In this document: piece after piece, positions 26,204 through 35,439 of the stretch
Layout: every line of letters begins with the position of its first letter
Numbering within the stretch: the stretch's first letter is position 1
DNA from: Mycobacterium paraseoulense
GTDB lineage: Bacteria > Actinomycetota > Actinomycetes > Mycobacteriales > Mycobacteriaceae
Length of the DNA stretch: 64,000 nt
Assembly: GCF_010731655.1 (NCBI RefSeq)
Contig: NZ_AP022619.1
Location: 3,162,001 to 3,226,000, forward strand
Direction: 5' to 3'
Program-made: the position numbers and the translations under genes
Notes under the pieces: generated by a model
Databases searched by the model: none
The model's input: only the letters and a program-made list of their open reading frames with translations
What the model was told of the DNA's origin: nothing

Positions 26204-27343
26204 ATGAAAGACACCGACGTCCTGGTGGTCGGCGCAGGTCCTACCGGCCTGACGCTCGCCGCCGCACTGCTCGTCCGCGGGATTCGGGTGACTCTGGTCG
26301 ACCAGGTGGCTGAAGGCGCGAACACCTCGCGCGCCGCCGCCGTCAACGCCCGCACCCTCGAGGTGCTCGGAGAGCTCGATGTGGCCCGGCGCATGGTCAA
26401 GGCGGGCCTGATCGCGCCGCGATTCACCATGCGGGAGGGCCGGCGCATCCTGTTCCCCGTCGACTTCAGCGAGCTCCCGACCGAGCACCCCTACACCCTG
26501 ATGCTCTCCCAGGCCGACACCGAGCGGCTGCTGCTCGAGCGACTCCACGAGCTGGGCGGTGAGGTCGTGCGGCCCAAGGCGCTGCACCGCGTCACCCAGG
26601 ACGCCAACGGCGTGACGGCGACGTTCGACGATGGCGACACCGTCAGGGCCCGCTACGCCGTCGGGGCGGACGGCATGCACAGCACGGTTCGGACGGAAGC
26701 CGGAATCGGCTTCGCGGGTGGGGAATTCGCCGAGTCGTTCACGCTCGCCGACGTGCGGGTGACCGGCGAGGCGCCCCGCGACGAGGTGATCCTGTTCTAC
26801 GCCAAAGACGGCCTGACGGTGCTGGCGCCGCTGCCCGGCGACATCTTCCGCGTCGTCGCGCCGACCGCCGACGCGCCGCAGCTGCCGTCGGTGCAATTCG
26901 TGCAGGCGCTGCTGGACACCCGGGGCTTCGGGGCGGGGCGGACGGTCGTCACCGAACTGGTGTGGGGGTCGCGGTTCCACATCCATCACCGCGTCGCCGA
27001 CAGCTACCGGGCGGGCCGCCTGTTACTGGCAGGCGACGCGGCCCATGTGCACAGCCCGGCCGGCGGCCAAGGCATGAACCTCGGGATCACCGACGCGGTG
27101 GCGCTGGCCGACGCGCTCACCGAGGTCCTGCACGGCGGCCCGGATGCCGCGCTGGACGCCTACAGCGCCGCGCAGCGCCGACGAGCCGAGCGGGTGCTGA
27201 AGCTGACGGGACGGCTGACCCGGGTCGCGACACTGCCACGCCCGTTGCGCCCCCTGCGCAACACGGGAATGCGCCTGGCCGCCGAGGTTCCAGCGGTGCG
27301 ACGGCAGCTGGCCGTGCGGTTGAGCGGGCTCGCCACGGAGTGA
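26204..27343 (+). CDS. FAD-dependent aromatic-type monooxygenase
   Basis: A 379-residue group A flavoprotein monooxygenase. Residues 5-18 ([14 protein letters not shown]) are the Rossmann motif, [11 protein letters not shown] is the DG motif, and [22 protein letters not shown] is the GD motif binding the FAD ribityl chain. Such enzymes hydroxylate phenols, rifamycin-like or polyketide compounds using NAD(P)H and O2. The ATG follows GGGAGAGGAG. Control by a divergent TetR with tandem operators suggests a detoxification or drug-inactivation role (inference). The sequence is ordinary in GC content and shows no transfer marks. Confidence 0.92.
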   Translation: MKDTDVLVVGAGPTGLTLAAALLVRGIRVTLVDQVAEGANTSRAAAVNARTLEVLGELDVARRMVKAGLIAPRFTMREGRRILFPVDFSELPTEHPYTLMLSQADTERLLLERLHELGGEVVRPKALHRVTQDANGVTATFDDGDTVRARYAVGADGMHSTVRTEAGIGFAGGEFAESFTLADVRVTGEAPRDEVILFYAKDGLTVLAPLPGDIFRVVAPTADAPQLPSVQFVQALLDTRGFGAGRTVVTELVWGSRFHIHHRVADSYRAGRLLLAGDAAHVHSPAGGQGMNLGITDAVALADALTEVLHGGPDAALDAYSAAQRRRAERVLKLTGRLTRVATLPRPLRPLRNTGMRLAAEVPAVRRQLAVRLSGLATE

Positions 27344-27557
27344 TCGAAAGGCCCACGGCGCCAACGCAACCGCCAAGGCGCACCAACGTCCCGGGGCTGG
27401 CACCGCGCCCCAACGAAAGCGAATAACAAACCCCCGCAACATGTTTCGGTGCCGACAAGAGGACATCACCGGCCAGTCGCGGCGCGGCGTCGAAAAAGTA
27501 ACCTTTTGGGCACCGGCGGCCCGGCCACGGCGCCGCCGCGATCGGCAATCAGGCAAA

Positions 27558-28268
27558 ATGGGCGGCATGGACACTGCTGGGACCTCACCCCGCGTCTTGG
27601 TCGTCGACGACGACTCCGATGTGCTCGCCTCCCTGGAACGCGGCCTGCGGCTGTCCGGATTCGAGGTGTCGACCGCGGTCGACGGCGCGGAAGCCTTGCG
27701 CAGCGCCACCGAGACCCGGCCGGATGCGATCGTGCTCGACATCAACATGCCCGTGCTGGACGGCGTCAGCGTCGTCACGGCGCTGAGGGCCATGGACAAC
27801 GACGTCCCGGTGTGCGTGCTGTCGGCCCGCAGCTCGGTCGACGACCGAGTGGCCGGGCTGGAGGCCGGCGCCGACGATTACCTGGTCAAGCCGTTTGTGT
27901 TGGCCGAGCTGGTCGCGCGGGTGAAGGCGCTGCTGCGCCGCCGCGGCGCGACGGCGACCTCCTCCTCGGAAACCATCACCGTGGGCCCGCTGGAGGTGGA
28001 CATCCCCGGCCGGCGGGCCCGGGTCAACGGCGTCGACGTCGACCTGACCAAGCGGGAGTTCGACCTGCTGGCGGTGCTGGCCGAGCACAAGACCGCGGTG
28101 CTGTCCCGCGCGCAGCTCTTGGAGCTGGTCTGGGGCTACGACTTCGCGGCCGACACCAACGTCGTCGACGTGTTCATCGGGTACCTGCGCCGCAAGCTGG
28201 AGGCCAATGGCGGTCCCCGGCTGCTGCACACCGTCCGAGGAGTCGGGTTCGTACTGCGCATGCAGTAG
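27558..28268 (+). CDS. prrA: two-component response regulator PrrA
   Basis: A 236-residue OmpR-type response regulator. The receiver domain carries the acidic pocket DDD (17-19), the phosphorylated Asp61 in [10 protein letters not shown] and Lys in DDYLVKPF; the C-terminal winged helix ends [12 protein letters not shown]. PrrA is essential in M. tuberculosis and controls respiration and nitrogen genes and early intracellular adaptation (established, from memory). The ATG at 27558 gives the length of the M. tuberculosis protein; an internal ATG at 27567 is possible. The kinase gene follows 15 bases downstream. Confidence 0.95.
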   Translation: MGGMDTAGTSPRVLVVDDDSDVLASLERGLRLSGFEVSTAVDGAEALRSATETRPDAIVLDINMPVLDGVSVVTALRAMDNDVPVCVLSARSSVDDRVAGLEAGADDYLVKPFVLAELVARVKALLRRRGATATSSSETITVGPLEVDIPGRRARVNGVDVDLTKREFDLLAVLAEHKTAVLSRAQLLELVWGYDFAADTNVVDVFIGYLRRKLEANGGPRLLHTVRGVGFVLRMQ

Positions 28269-28283
28269 TCAGGTCGAGCGGCC

Positions 28284-29624
28284 ATGAATGTCCTGTCCCG
28301 AATTTTGACCCGTACGCCATCGCTACGGGCCCGGGTCGTGGTCGCGACGGTCATCGGCGCCGCGATCCCCGTGCTCATCGTCGGCGTCGTCGTCTGGGTG
28401 GGCATCAGCAACGACCGCAAGGAGCGACTGGACCGCCGGCTCGACGAGGTCGCGGGGTTCGCGATCCCATTCCTGCCGCGCGGTCTGGACGAGATTCCGC
28501 GCTCCCCCAACGACAGCGACGCCATCATGACGATCCGCCGCGGCGACCTGGTCAAGTCGAACTCCGACGTGACACTGCCCAAGCTGGACGTCGACTACGC
28601 AGACGCCTATGTCAAAGGCGTGCGGTACCGCGTGCGGACGGTCGAGATCCCCGCGCCGGAGCCCACGTCGCTGGCCGTCGGCGCGACGTACGACGCGACC
28701 CTCGCCGAGACCAACAACCTGCACCGGCGGGTCCTGCTGATCTGCGGCTTCGCCATCGTCGCGGCGGCGGTGTTCGCCTGGCTGCTGGCCGCGTTCGCGG
28801 TGCGGCCCTTCAAACAGCTCGCGCAGCAGACCCGGTCGATCGACGCCGGCGACGAGGCGCCCCGCGTGGAGGTGCACGGCGCCACCGAGGCGGTCGAGAT
28901 CGCCGAAGCCATGCGGGGCATGCTGCAGCGCATCTGGAACGAGCAGAACCGGACCAAGGAGGCGCTCGCGTCGGCCCGCGACTTCGCCGCCGTCTCCTCG
29001 CACGAGCTGCGCACACCGTTGACCGCGATGCGCACCAACCTCGAGGTGCTGTCCACCCTGGACATGACCGACGACCAACGCAAAGAGGTGCTGAGCGACG
29101 TCATCCGCACCCAGTCGCGGATCGAGGCCACCCTGAGCGCCCTCGAGCGCCTGGCCCAGGGCGAACTGTCGACGTCCGACGACCACGTACCGGTCGACAT
29201 CACCGAGCTACTCGACCGCGCCGCTCACGACGCGATGCGCATCTACCCCGACCTCGACGTGTCGCTGGTGCCGTCGCCGACGTGCATCATCGTCGGGTTG
29301 CCGGCCGGGTTGCGCCTGGCGGTGGACAACGCGATCGCCAACGCCGTCAAGCACGGCGGCGCCACCCGCGTGCAGCTCTCGGCGGTCAGCTCGCGCGCCG
29401 GGGTGGAAATCGCCATCGACGACAACGGCAGCGGCGTGCCCGAGGACGAACGCGACGTGGTGTTCGAGCGGTTCTCCCGCGGGTCGACCGCCTCGCATTC
29501 GGGGTCGGGGTTGGGGCTGGCGCTGGTGGCCCAACAGGCCCACTTGCATCGCGGGACCGCCGCACTGGAAAGCAGTCCGCTGGGTGGCGCGCGGCTGGTG
29601 CTGCGCCTCCCCGGACCGAGCTAG
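28284..29624 (+). CDS. prrB: sensor histidine kinase PrrB
   Basis: A 446-residue membrane sensor kinase. Two membrane segments (about 17-41 and 149-172) flank a 105-residue extracytoplasmic sensor loop. HAMP follows (RPFKQLAQQTRSI), then the dimerisation domain with the phosphorylated His240 in SSHELRTPL. The ATP-binding domain has the N box (AVDNAIANAVKHGG), G1 (DDNGSGVP), F and G2 (SGSGLGLALV). It phosphorylates PrrA. Only 63 bases separate its end from the next gene, where M. tuberculosis has the ompA operon. Confidence 0.95.
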   Translation: MNVLSRILTRTPSLRARVVVATVIGAAIPVLIVGVVVWVGISNDRKERLDRRLDEVAGFAIPFLPRGLDEIPRSPNDSDAIMTIRRGDLVKSNSDVTLPKLDVDYADAYVKGVRYRVRTVEIPAPEPTSLAVGATYDATLAETNNLHRRVLLICGFAIVAAAVFAWLLAAFAVRPFKQLAQQTRSIDAGDEAPRVEVHGATEAVEIAEAMRGMLQRIWNEQNRTKEALASARDFAAVSSHELRTPLTAMRTNLEVLSTLDMTDDQRKEVLSDVIRTQSRIEATLSALERLAQGELSTSDDHVPVDITELLDRAAHDAMRIYPDLDVSLVPSPTCIIVGLPAGLRLAVDNAIANAVKHGGATRVQLSAVSSRAGVEIAIDDNGSGVPEDERDVVFERFSRGSTASHSGSGLGLALVAQQAHLHRGTAALESSPLGGARLVLRLPGPS

Positions 29625-29687
29625 CCGCGGGCGCGGGGCCACGGCGGTCGGGGCTTTGGCCGCCGCCGGGTCGGGCACACTGGAGCC

Positions 29688-29951
29688 ATGGGCAACGGCA
29701 AGAAACCGACCGACAGCGACACCCTGGCACATATCCGCGACCTGGTCGCCGAGGAGAAGGCCCTGCGGGCTCAGCTGCAACAGGGCGACATCTCCGAATC
29801 GGACGAGCACGATCGCCTGCGCCGGCTGGAGGTCGAGCTCGACCAGTGTTGGGACCTGCTACGGCAACGTCGGGCGTTGCGTGAAACCGGCGGTGACCCG
29901 CGCGAGGCAGAGGTGCGCCCGCCCGACGAGGTCGAGGGCTACCTGAGCTGA
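29688..29951 (+). CDS. DUF2630 small coiled protein (Rv0898c-like)
   Basis: An 87-residue acidic helical protein of the DUF2630 family, with the typical HIRDLVAEEKALRAQL and RRLEVELDQCWDLLRQRRALR heptads that should form a coiled coil or helical hairpin. Members are small actinobacterial proteins of unknown role. Its TGA stop overlaps the probable CTG start of the next gene as CTGA, so the two are likely coupled. Confidence 0.88.
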   Translation: MGNGKKPTDSDTLAHIRDLVAEEKALRAQLQQGDISESDEHDRLRRLEVELDQCWDLLRQRRALRETGGDPREAEVRPPDEVEGYLS

Positions 29952-31522
29952 GCCCTCAATCGGGGGATGTCGACGTCGTCGTCATCGGGGGCGGTCACAA
30001 CGGCCTGGTCGCGGCGGCTTATCTGGCCCGCGCGGGCCTGCGGGTGCGGTTGCTGGAGCGGCTCGGACACGTCGGCGGAGCGGCAATCTCGGCGCAGGCC
30101 TTCGACGGTGTCGGGGTTCGGCTGTCGCGGTACTCCTACCTGGTCAGCTTGTTGCCGCCCCGCATCGTCAAGGACCTGGGCGCCGCCGTGCGGCTGGCCC
30201 GGCGGCGGTATTCCTCCTACACGCCCGACCCGGCCACCGAAGGCCGCCGCGGGCTGTTGATCGGGGCGGACGCCGCCACGTTCGCCGCGATCGGCGCCGG
30301 CCCCGACGGGCCCGGGTTCGCCGCCTTCTATCAGCGCTGCCGCCTGGTGACCGAGCGGCTCTGGCCGACCGTGCTGGAGCCGTTGCGCACCCGCGAGCAG
30401 GCCCGCCGGCACGTCCTGGCAAGCGGTGATCAGCAGGCGGCGGCCGCGTGGCACGCCCTGATCGACGAGCCGATCGGAAACGCCATCACCGCCGCCGTCG
30501 GCAACGACGTGGTCCGCGGGGTGATCGCGACCGACGCGCTGATCGGAACGTTCGCTCGCCTCGACGACCCGTCGCTGATCCAGAATGTCTGCTTCCTGTA
30601 TCACCTGCTCGGCGGTGGGACCGGCGACTGGGATGTTCCCGTCGGCGGGATGGGCGCGCTGACGGAGGCCCTGGCGGCGGCCGCCGTCGGCCACGGTGCC
30701 GAAATCCACACCGGCACAGATGTTTACGCTGTCGAACCGGACGGTGTCGTGCGCTATCGCGCCGGCAACGAGGAGCACCTGCTCCGCGCCCGGTTCGTCC
30801 TGGCGGGGGTCACACCGTCGGCACTGGCCGGCCTACTGGGCGAACGACCCGCGCCACCCGCTCAGGGCGCGCAGGTCAAAGTGAACATGGTGCTGCGGCG
30901 CCTACCCCGGTTGCGCGACGACAGCGTCACCCCCGAACAGGCCTTCGCCGGGACGTTTCACGTCAACGAGAGCTGGACCCAACTGGACGGCGGGTATTCG
31001 CACGCGGCCGCCGGACAGATCCCGGATCCGCTGCCGTGCGAGGCGTATTGCCATTCGCTGACCGACCCGAGCATCCTGTCGGGCGACCTACGCGAGTCGG
31101 GCGCCCACACGATGACCGTGTTCGGCCTGCAGACCCCCCACTCGCTGTTCGACGGCACCTACTCCGGCGCCCTGCGCGACCGGCTAACCGAGTCGGTGTT
31201 GGCGTCGCTGAATTCCGTTCTGGCCGAACCGATTCAGGACGTGTTGATGAGCGATGCAAACGGCCGGACGTGCATCGAGACCACCACCACCCTGGACTTG
31301 CACCGCACCCTGAAGATGACGGCGGGCAACATCTTCCACGGCGGCCTGGCGTGGCCCTTCGCCGAGGACGACGACCCGCTGGACACCCCGGCGCGGCAAT
31401 GGGGGGTGGCCACCGCGCACGAGCGGATCATGCTGTGCGGCTCGGGCGCCCGCCGCGGCGGCGGGGTCTCCGGCATCGGCGGGCACAACGCCGCCATGGC
31501 GGTGCTGGCCTCGCTGGGTTAG
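29948..31522 (+). CDS. phytoene desaturase-like FAD oxidoreductase (Rv0897c-like), apparent CTG start
   Basis: A 524-residue flavoprotein of the carotenoid-desaturase/CrtI-like group. The dinucleotide motif VVVIGGGHNGLVAAAYLARAG is at residues 10-30, and the C-terminal GSGARRGGGVSGIGGHNAA completes the FAD site. The family oxidises or isomerises polyenes or related lipids; the M. tuberculosis counterpart is uncharacterised. No ATG, GTG or TTG lies in frame between the stop at 29894-29896 and the Rossmann motif. The CTG at 29948, overlapping the upstream stop as CTGA and nine bases after GAGGG, is the best start; a GTG at 30044 would delete the FAD motif. Confidence 0.85.
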   Translation: MSPQSGDVDVVVIGGGHNGLVAAAYLARAGLRVRLLERLGHVGGAAISAQAFDGVGVRLSRYSYLVSLLPPRIVKDLGAAVRLARRRYSSYTPDPATEGRRGLLIGADAATFAAIGAGPDGPGFAAFYQRCRLVTERLWPTVLEPLRTREQARRHVLASGDQQAAAAWHALIDEPIGNAITAAVGNDVVRGVIATDALIGTFARLDDPSLIQNVCFLYHLLGGGTGDWDVPVGGMGALTEALAAAAVGHGAEIHTGTDVYAVEPDGVVRYRAGNEEHLLRARFVLAGVTPSALAGLLGERPAPPAQGAQVKVNMVLRRLPRLRDDSVTPEQAFAGTFHVNESWTQLDGGYSHAAAGQIPDPLPCEAYCHSLTDPSILSGDLRESGAHTMTVFGLQTPHSLFDGTYSGALRDRLTESVLASLNSVLAEPIQDVLMSDANGRTCIETTTTLDLHRTLKMTAGNIFHGGLAWPFAEDDDPLDTPARQWGVATAHERIMLCGSGARRGGGVSGIGGHNAAMAVLASLG

Positions 31523-31532
31523 CGCAACGGTG

Positions 31533-31573
31533 GCGACCCGCTTCGCCCGGCTACGCCGCGCTCGCGATCGCCA

Positions 31574-31574
<1 letters not shown>
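31533..31574. repeat. intergenic repeat copy 1 (between convergent genes)
   Basis: This 42-base element runs from GCGACCCGC through CCCGGCTACGCCGCGCT to CGCCAC and recurs at 40487-40526. Outer bases GTGGCGA (31530-31536) and TCGCCAC (31568-31574) pair, so it may act as a bidirectional terminator between the Rv0897c-like gene and gltA2. Confidence 0.65.
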
Positions 31575-32866
<1,292 letters not shown>

Positions 32867-32952
32867 GAGAACCCCTTTGCGCTCTGGCTGGTATGGCTGC
32901 CCTGACTAGGTGCTTATAGGTGAAGGTAGTCGTTGTCGCGTTCGCGTGCCTG

Positions 32953-32990
32953 CCCGGGGTCGGCTCCGTCGCGTCGCGGCGACCCCCGGG
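32953..32990 (-). terminator. hairpin after pdxH
   Basis: CCCGGGGTCG (32953-32962) pairs with CGACCCCCGGG (32980-32990), with one bulged C; part of the loop can also fold. It lies six bases after the pdxH stop on the minus strand and would limit read-through into gltA2. Confidence 0.5.
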
Positions 32991-32995
32991 GCGGC

Positions 32996-33655
32996 CTAGG
33001 GCTGGAGGCGTTCGATCCGCCCGCCGGTGACCCGGATCCGGTTATGCAAGCGGTTCTCCCGGCCCTGCCAGAATTCGACGGACTCCGGGGCAAGGAGATA
33101 GCCACCCCAACCCGGTGGCACCGGCACGCGCTCGCGGTCGGCGAAGCGGGCGGTCACCTCTGCGAGCTGGTCGAGCAACGCCGCGCGCGACGCGATCGGA
33201 CGGGATTGGTGCGACGCCCAGGCGCCCAGTTGAGAGCCGCGCGGCCGCTTGGACCAGTAGTCCTCGGTGGCCTCGGGCGTGACCTTGCTCACCGGACCGC
33301 GCAGGTGAACCTGCCGGCCCAGCTGATACCAGGGGAACGTCACCGATGCGTACGGCGTCGCCGCCAGGTCAACACCCTTGGCCGAGTCATAGTTGGTGAA
33401 AAATGTGATCCCGGACTCGTCCACGCTCTTGCACAAGACCGTCCGGCTGGTCGGCCTGCCGTCGGCGACGGTGGCCAGCACCATGGCGTTGGGCTCGGCG
33501 ATTCCGGACCGTTCGGCGTCGTCGATCCATTTGCGCAACAAGGCAACCCAACCGTCGTCGAGCCAGTCGGTGTCGAGATCGGGGCTGCCGTCCTTTTCGA
33601 CGGATCCGTATTCCACGCGCATGCGCTGCAGGCGTTCGGAGTCTGGTCCTGCCAC
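32996..33655 (-). CDS. pdxH: pyridoxamine 5'-phosphate oxidase PdxH
   Basis: A 219-residue FMN enzyme that oxidises pyridoxine or pyridoxamine 5'-phosphate to pyridoxal 5'-phosphate. The FMN and PLP segments are visible: [37 protein letters not shown], and the C-terminal [13 protein letters not shown], which is the family signature. The GTG at 33653-33655 is the start. In M. tuberculosis pdxH lies elsewhere (Rv2607, from memory), so its place between gltA2 and citA differs. Divergent from citA. Confidence 0.94.
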   Translation of the reverse strand: MAGPDSERLQRMRVEYGSVEKDGSPDLDTDWLDDGWVALLRKWIDDAERSGIAEPNAMVLATVADGRPTSRTVLCKSVDESGITFFTNYDSAKGVDLAATPYASVTFPWYQLGRQVHLRGPVSKVTPEATEDYWSKRPRGSQLGAWASHQSRPIASRAALLDQLAEVTARFADRERVPVPPGWGGYLLAPESVEFWQGRENRLHNRIRVTGGRIERLQP

Positions 33656-33726
33656 CTCGCCAACGCTACCGGGGCTTGCTACCGGCCGGTAGCGTCGACC
33701 CGAAGGCGGGGTGCGAGAATTTTCCT

Positions 33727-34848
33727 ATGCCTGTGGTCCCCGAAGACTTCGTCCCCGGCCTCGAAGGCGTCGTCGCCTTCACCACCGAGATCGCCGAACC
33801 GGATAAAGACGGCGGCGCGCTGCGCTACCGCGGCGTCGACATCCAAGACCTGGTGGATCAGCAGGTCACCTTCGGTGACGTCTGGGGTCTGCTGGTTGAC
33901 GGCAAATTCGGCCACGGCCTGCCGCCCGCCGAGCCGTTCCCGCTGCCCATCCACACCGGCGACGTGCGCGTCGACGTCCAGGCGGGCCTGGCGATGCTGG
34001 CGCCGATCTGGGGTTACCGGCCCCTGCTCGACACCGACGACGCCACCGCCCGCGACCAGCTCGCCCGGGCCTCGGTGATGGCCCTGTCCTATGTGGCGCA
34101 GTCCGCCCGCGGCATCTACCAGCCCGCTGTCCCGCAGCGGGTGATCGACGAATGCGACACCGTCACAGCTCGTTTCATGACCCGCTGGCAGGGCGAGCCG
34201 GACCCGAGGCACGTCGAGGCGATCGACGCCTACTGGGTCTCGGCCGCCGAGCACGGGATGAACGCCTCGACGTTCACCGCGCGGGTGATCGCCTCGACCG
34301 GCGCCGACGTAGCCGCTGCGTTGTCCGGGGCGATCGGTGCGATGAGCGGGCCGCTGCACGGCGGAGCGCCTGCGCGGGTCCTGCCGATGATCGAAGAGGT
34401 CGAGCGCACCGGAGACGCCCGCGGTCTGGTCAAGAAGATCCTGGACAGCGGCGACAAGCTGATGGGCTTCGGGCACCGTGTCTACCGCGCCGAGGACCCG
34501 CGGGCGCGCGTGCTGCGCGCGACCGCCGAGCGGCTGGGCGCGCCGCGCCACGAGGTCGCGGTCGCGCTGGAGCAGGCCGCCCTGGCCGAGCTGCGCGAGC
34601 GCCGCCCGGACCGGGCCATCGAGACCAACGTCGAGTTCTGGGCGGCGGTGATCCTGGACTTCGCCCAGGTGCCGGCCAACATGATGCCGGCGATGTTCAC
34701 CTGCGGGCGCACCGCGGGCTGGTGCGCGCACATCCTCGAGCAGAAGCGGCTCGGCAAGCTGGTGCGTCCGTCGGCGATCTATGTGGGACCGGCCCCGCGC
34801 AGCCCGGAGTCCGTGGAAGGTTGGGACCGCAGCCTCACCCACGCCTGA
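33727..34848 (+). CDS. citA: citrate synthase 2, CitA
   Basis: A 373-residue short citrate synthase lacking the N-terminal beta domain of GltA2. Catalytic histidines are in SGPLHGGAPARVL and GFGHRVYRAEDPRA. At the position of the catalytic aspartate it reads NVEFWAAV, with Glu instead of the Asp in GltA2 (NVDFYTG). Activity may therefore be lower or specialised, for example towards other acyl-CoAs (inference). The ATG at 33727 gives the length of the M. tuberculosis protein. Divergent from pdxH with about 70 bases between. Confidence 0.93.
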   Translation: MPVVPEDFVPGLEGVVAFTTEIAEPDKDGGALRYRGVDIQDLVDQQVTFGDVWGLLVDGKFGHGLPPAEPFPLPIHTGDVRVDVQAGLAMLAPIWGYRPLLDTDDATARDQLARASVMALSYVAQSARGIYQPAVPQRVIDECDTVTARFMTRWQGEPDPRHVEAIDAYWVSAAEHGMNASTFTARVIASTGADVAAALSGAIGAMSGPLHGGAPARVLPMIEEVERTGDARGLVKKILDSGDKLMGFGHRVYRAEDPRARVLRATAERLGAPRHEVAVALEQAALAELRERRPDRAIETNVEFWAAVILDFAQVPANMMPAMFTCGRTAGWCAHILEQKRLGKLVRPSAIYVGPAPRSPESVEGWDRSLTHA

Positions 34849-34934
34849 GACGGGCCCAGTTGTCGGTGCCCGGCGATTAAATGATGTCGCCGCGATGAGT
34901 TTGTGTCGCGGGGGAAGTCATAACTCGCGAGCCT

Positions 34935-34951
34935 GCCCGCCCCGGGCGGGC
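34935..34951. terminator. GC-rich dyad between citA and the VOC gene
   Basis: GCCCGCC-CCG-GGCGGGC is a perfect 7-bp dyad 87 bases after citA and 30 before the VOC start. It may end citA transcripts or lie in the VOC leader. Confidence 0.35.
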
Positions 34952-34980
34952 CTGGGATACCGACACCAAGGAGAGTCACC

Positions 34981-35439
34981 ATGGCGATCACCGTCGAACC
35001 GGCCCTGTCCCCGCACCTTGTGGTGGATGACGCCGCCGCAGCGATCGACTTCTACGTCAAGGCGTTTGGCGCCGAAGAGCTGGGCCGCGTGCCGCGCCCG
35101 GACGGAAAGCTCGTGCACGCCGCCGTGCGCATCAACGGCTTTCTGGTCATGCTCAACGACGATTTCCCCGAGATGTGCGGCGGCAAGTCGATGACACCGA
35201 CGTCACTCGGCGGCACCCCGGTGACGATTCACCTGACCGTCACCGACGTCGACGCCAAGTTCCAGCGCGCGCTGGACGCGGGCGCCACCGTGGTCGCCCC
35301 GTTGGACGATCAGTTCTGGGGCGACCGCTACGGCGTGGTCGCCGACCCGTTCGGCCACCACTGGTCGATGGGCCAGCCGGTGCGCGAGGTCGGCTACGAC
35401 GAGATCCAGGCCGCGATGGCAGGGCAGGGCGCAAGCTAG
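34981..35439 (+). CDS. VOC-family protein, PhnB-like (Rv0887c-like)
   Basis: A 152-residue VOC protein of the PhnB-like group: LSPHLVVDDAAAAIDFYVKAFGAEE, then VHAAVRINGFLVMLNDD and the C-terminal RYGVVADPFGHHWSMGQPV. These proteins include demethylubiquinone-methyltransferase-like and glyoxalase-like members, without a known reaction here. The ATG follows AAGGAGAG seven bases upstream. Its TAG stop shares the four bases CTAG with the fprB stop on the other strand. Confidence 0.9.
   Translation: MAITVEPALSPHLVVDDAAAAIDFYVKAFGAEELGRVPRPDGKLVHAAVRINGFLVMLNDDFPEMCGGKSMTPTSLGGTPVTIHLTVTDVDAKFQRALDAGATVVAPLDDQFWGDRYGVVADPFGHHWSMGQPVREVGYDEIQAAMAGQGAS

Noticed and set aside
27449..29884. 811-codon plus-strand frame over prrA and prrB
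   Set aside because: Out of frame with both two-component genes and Arg/Pro/Gly-rich without motifs.
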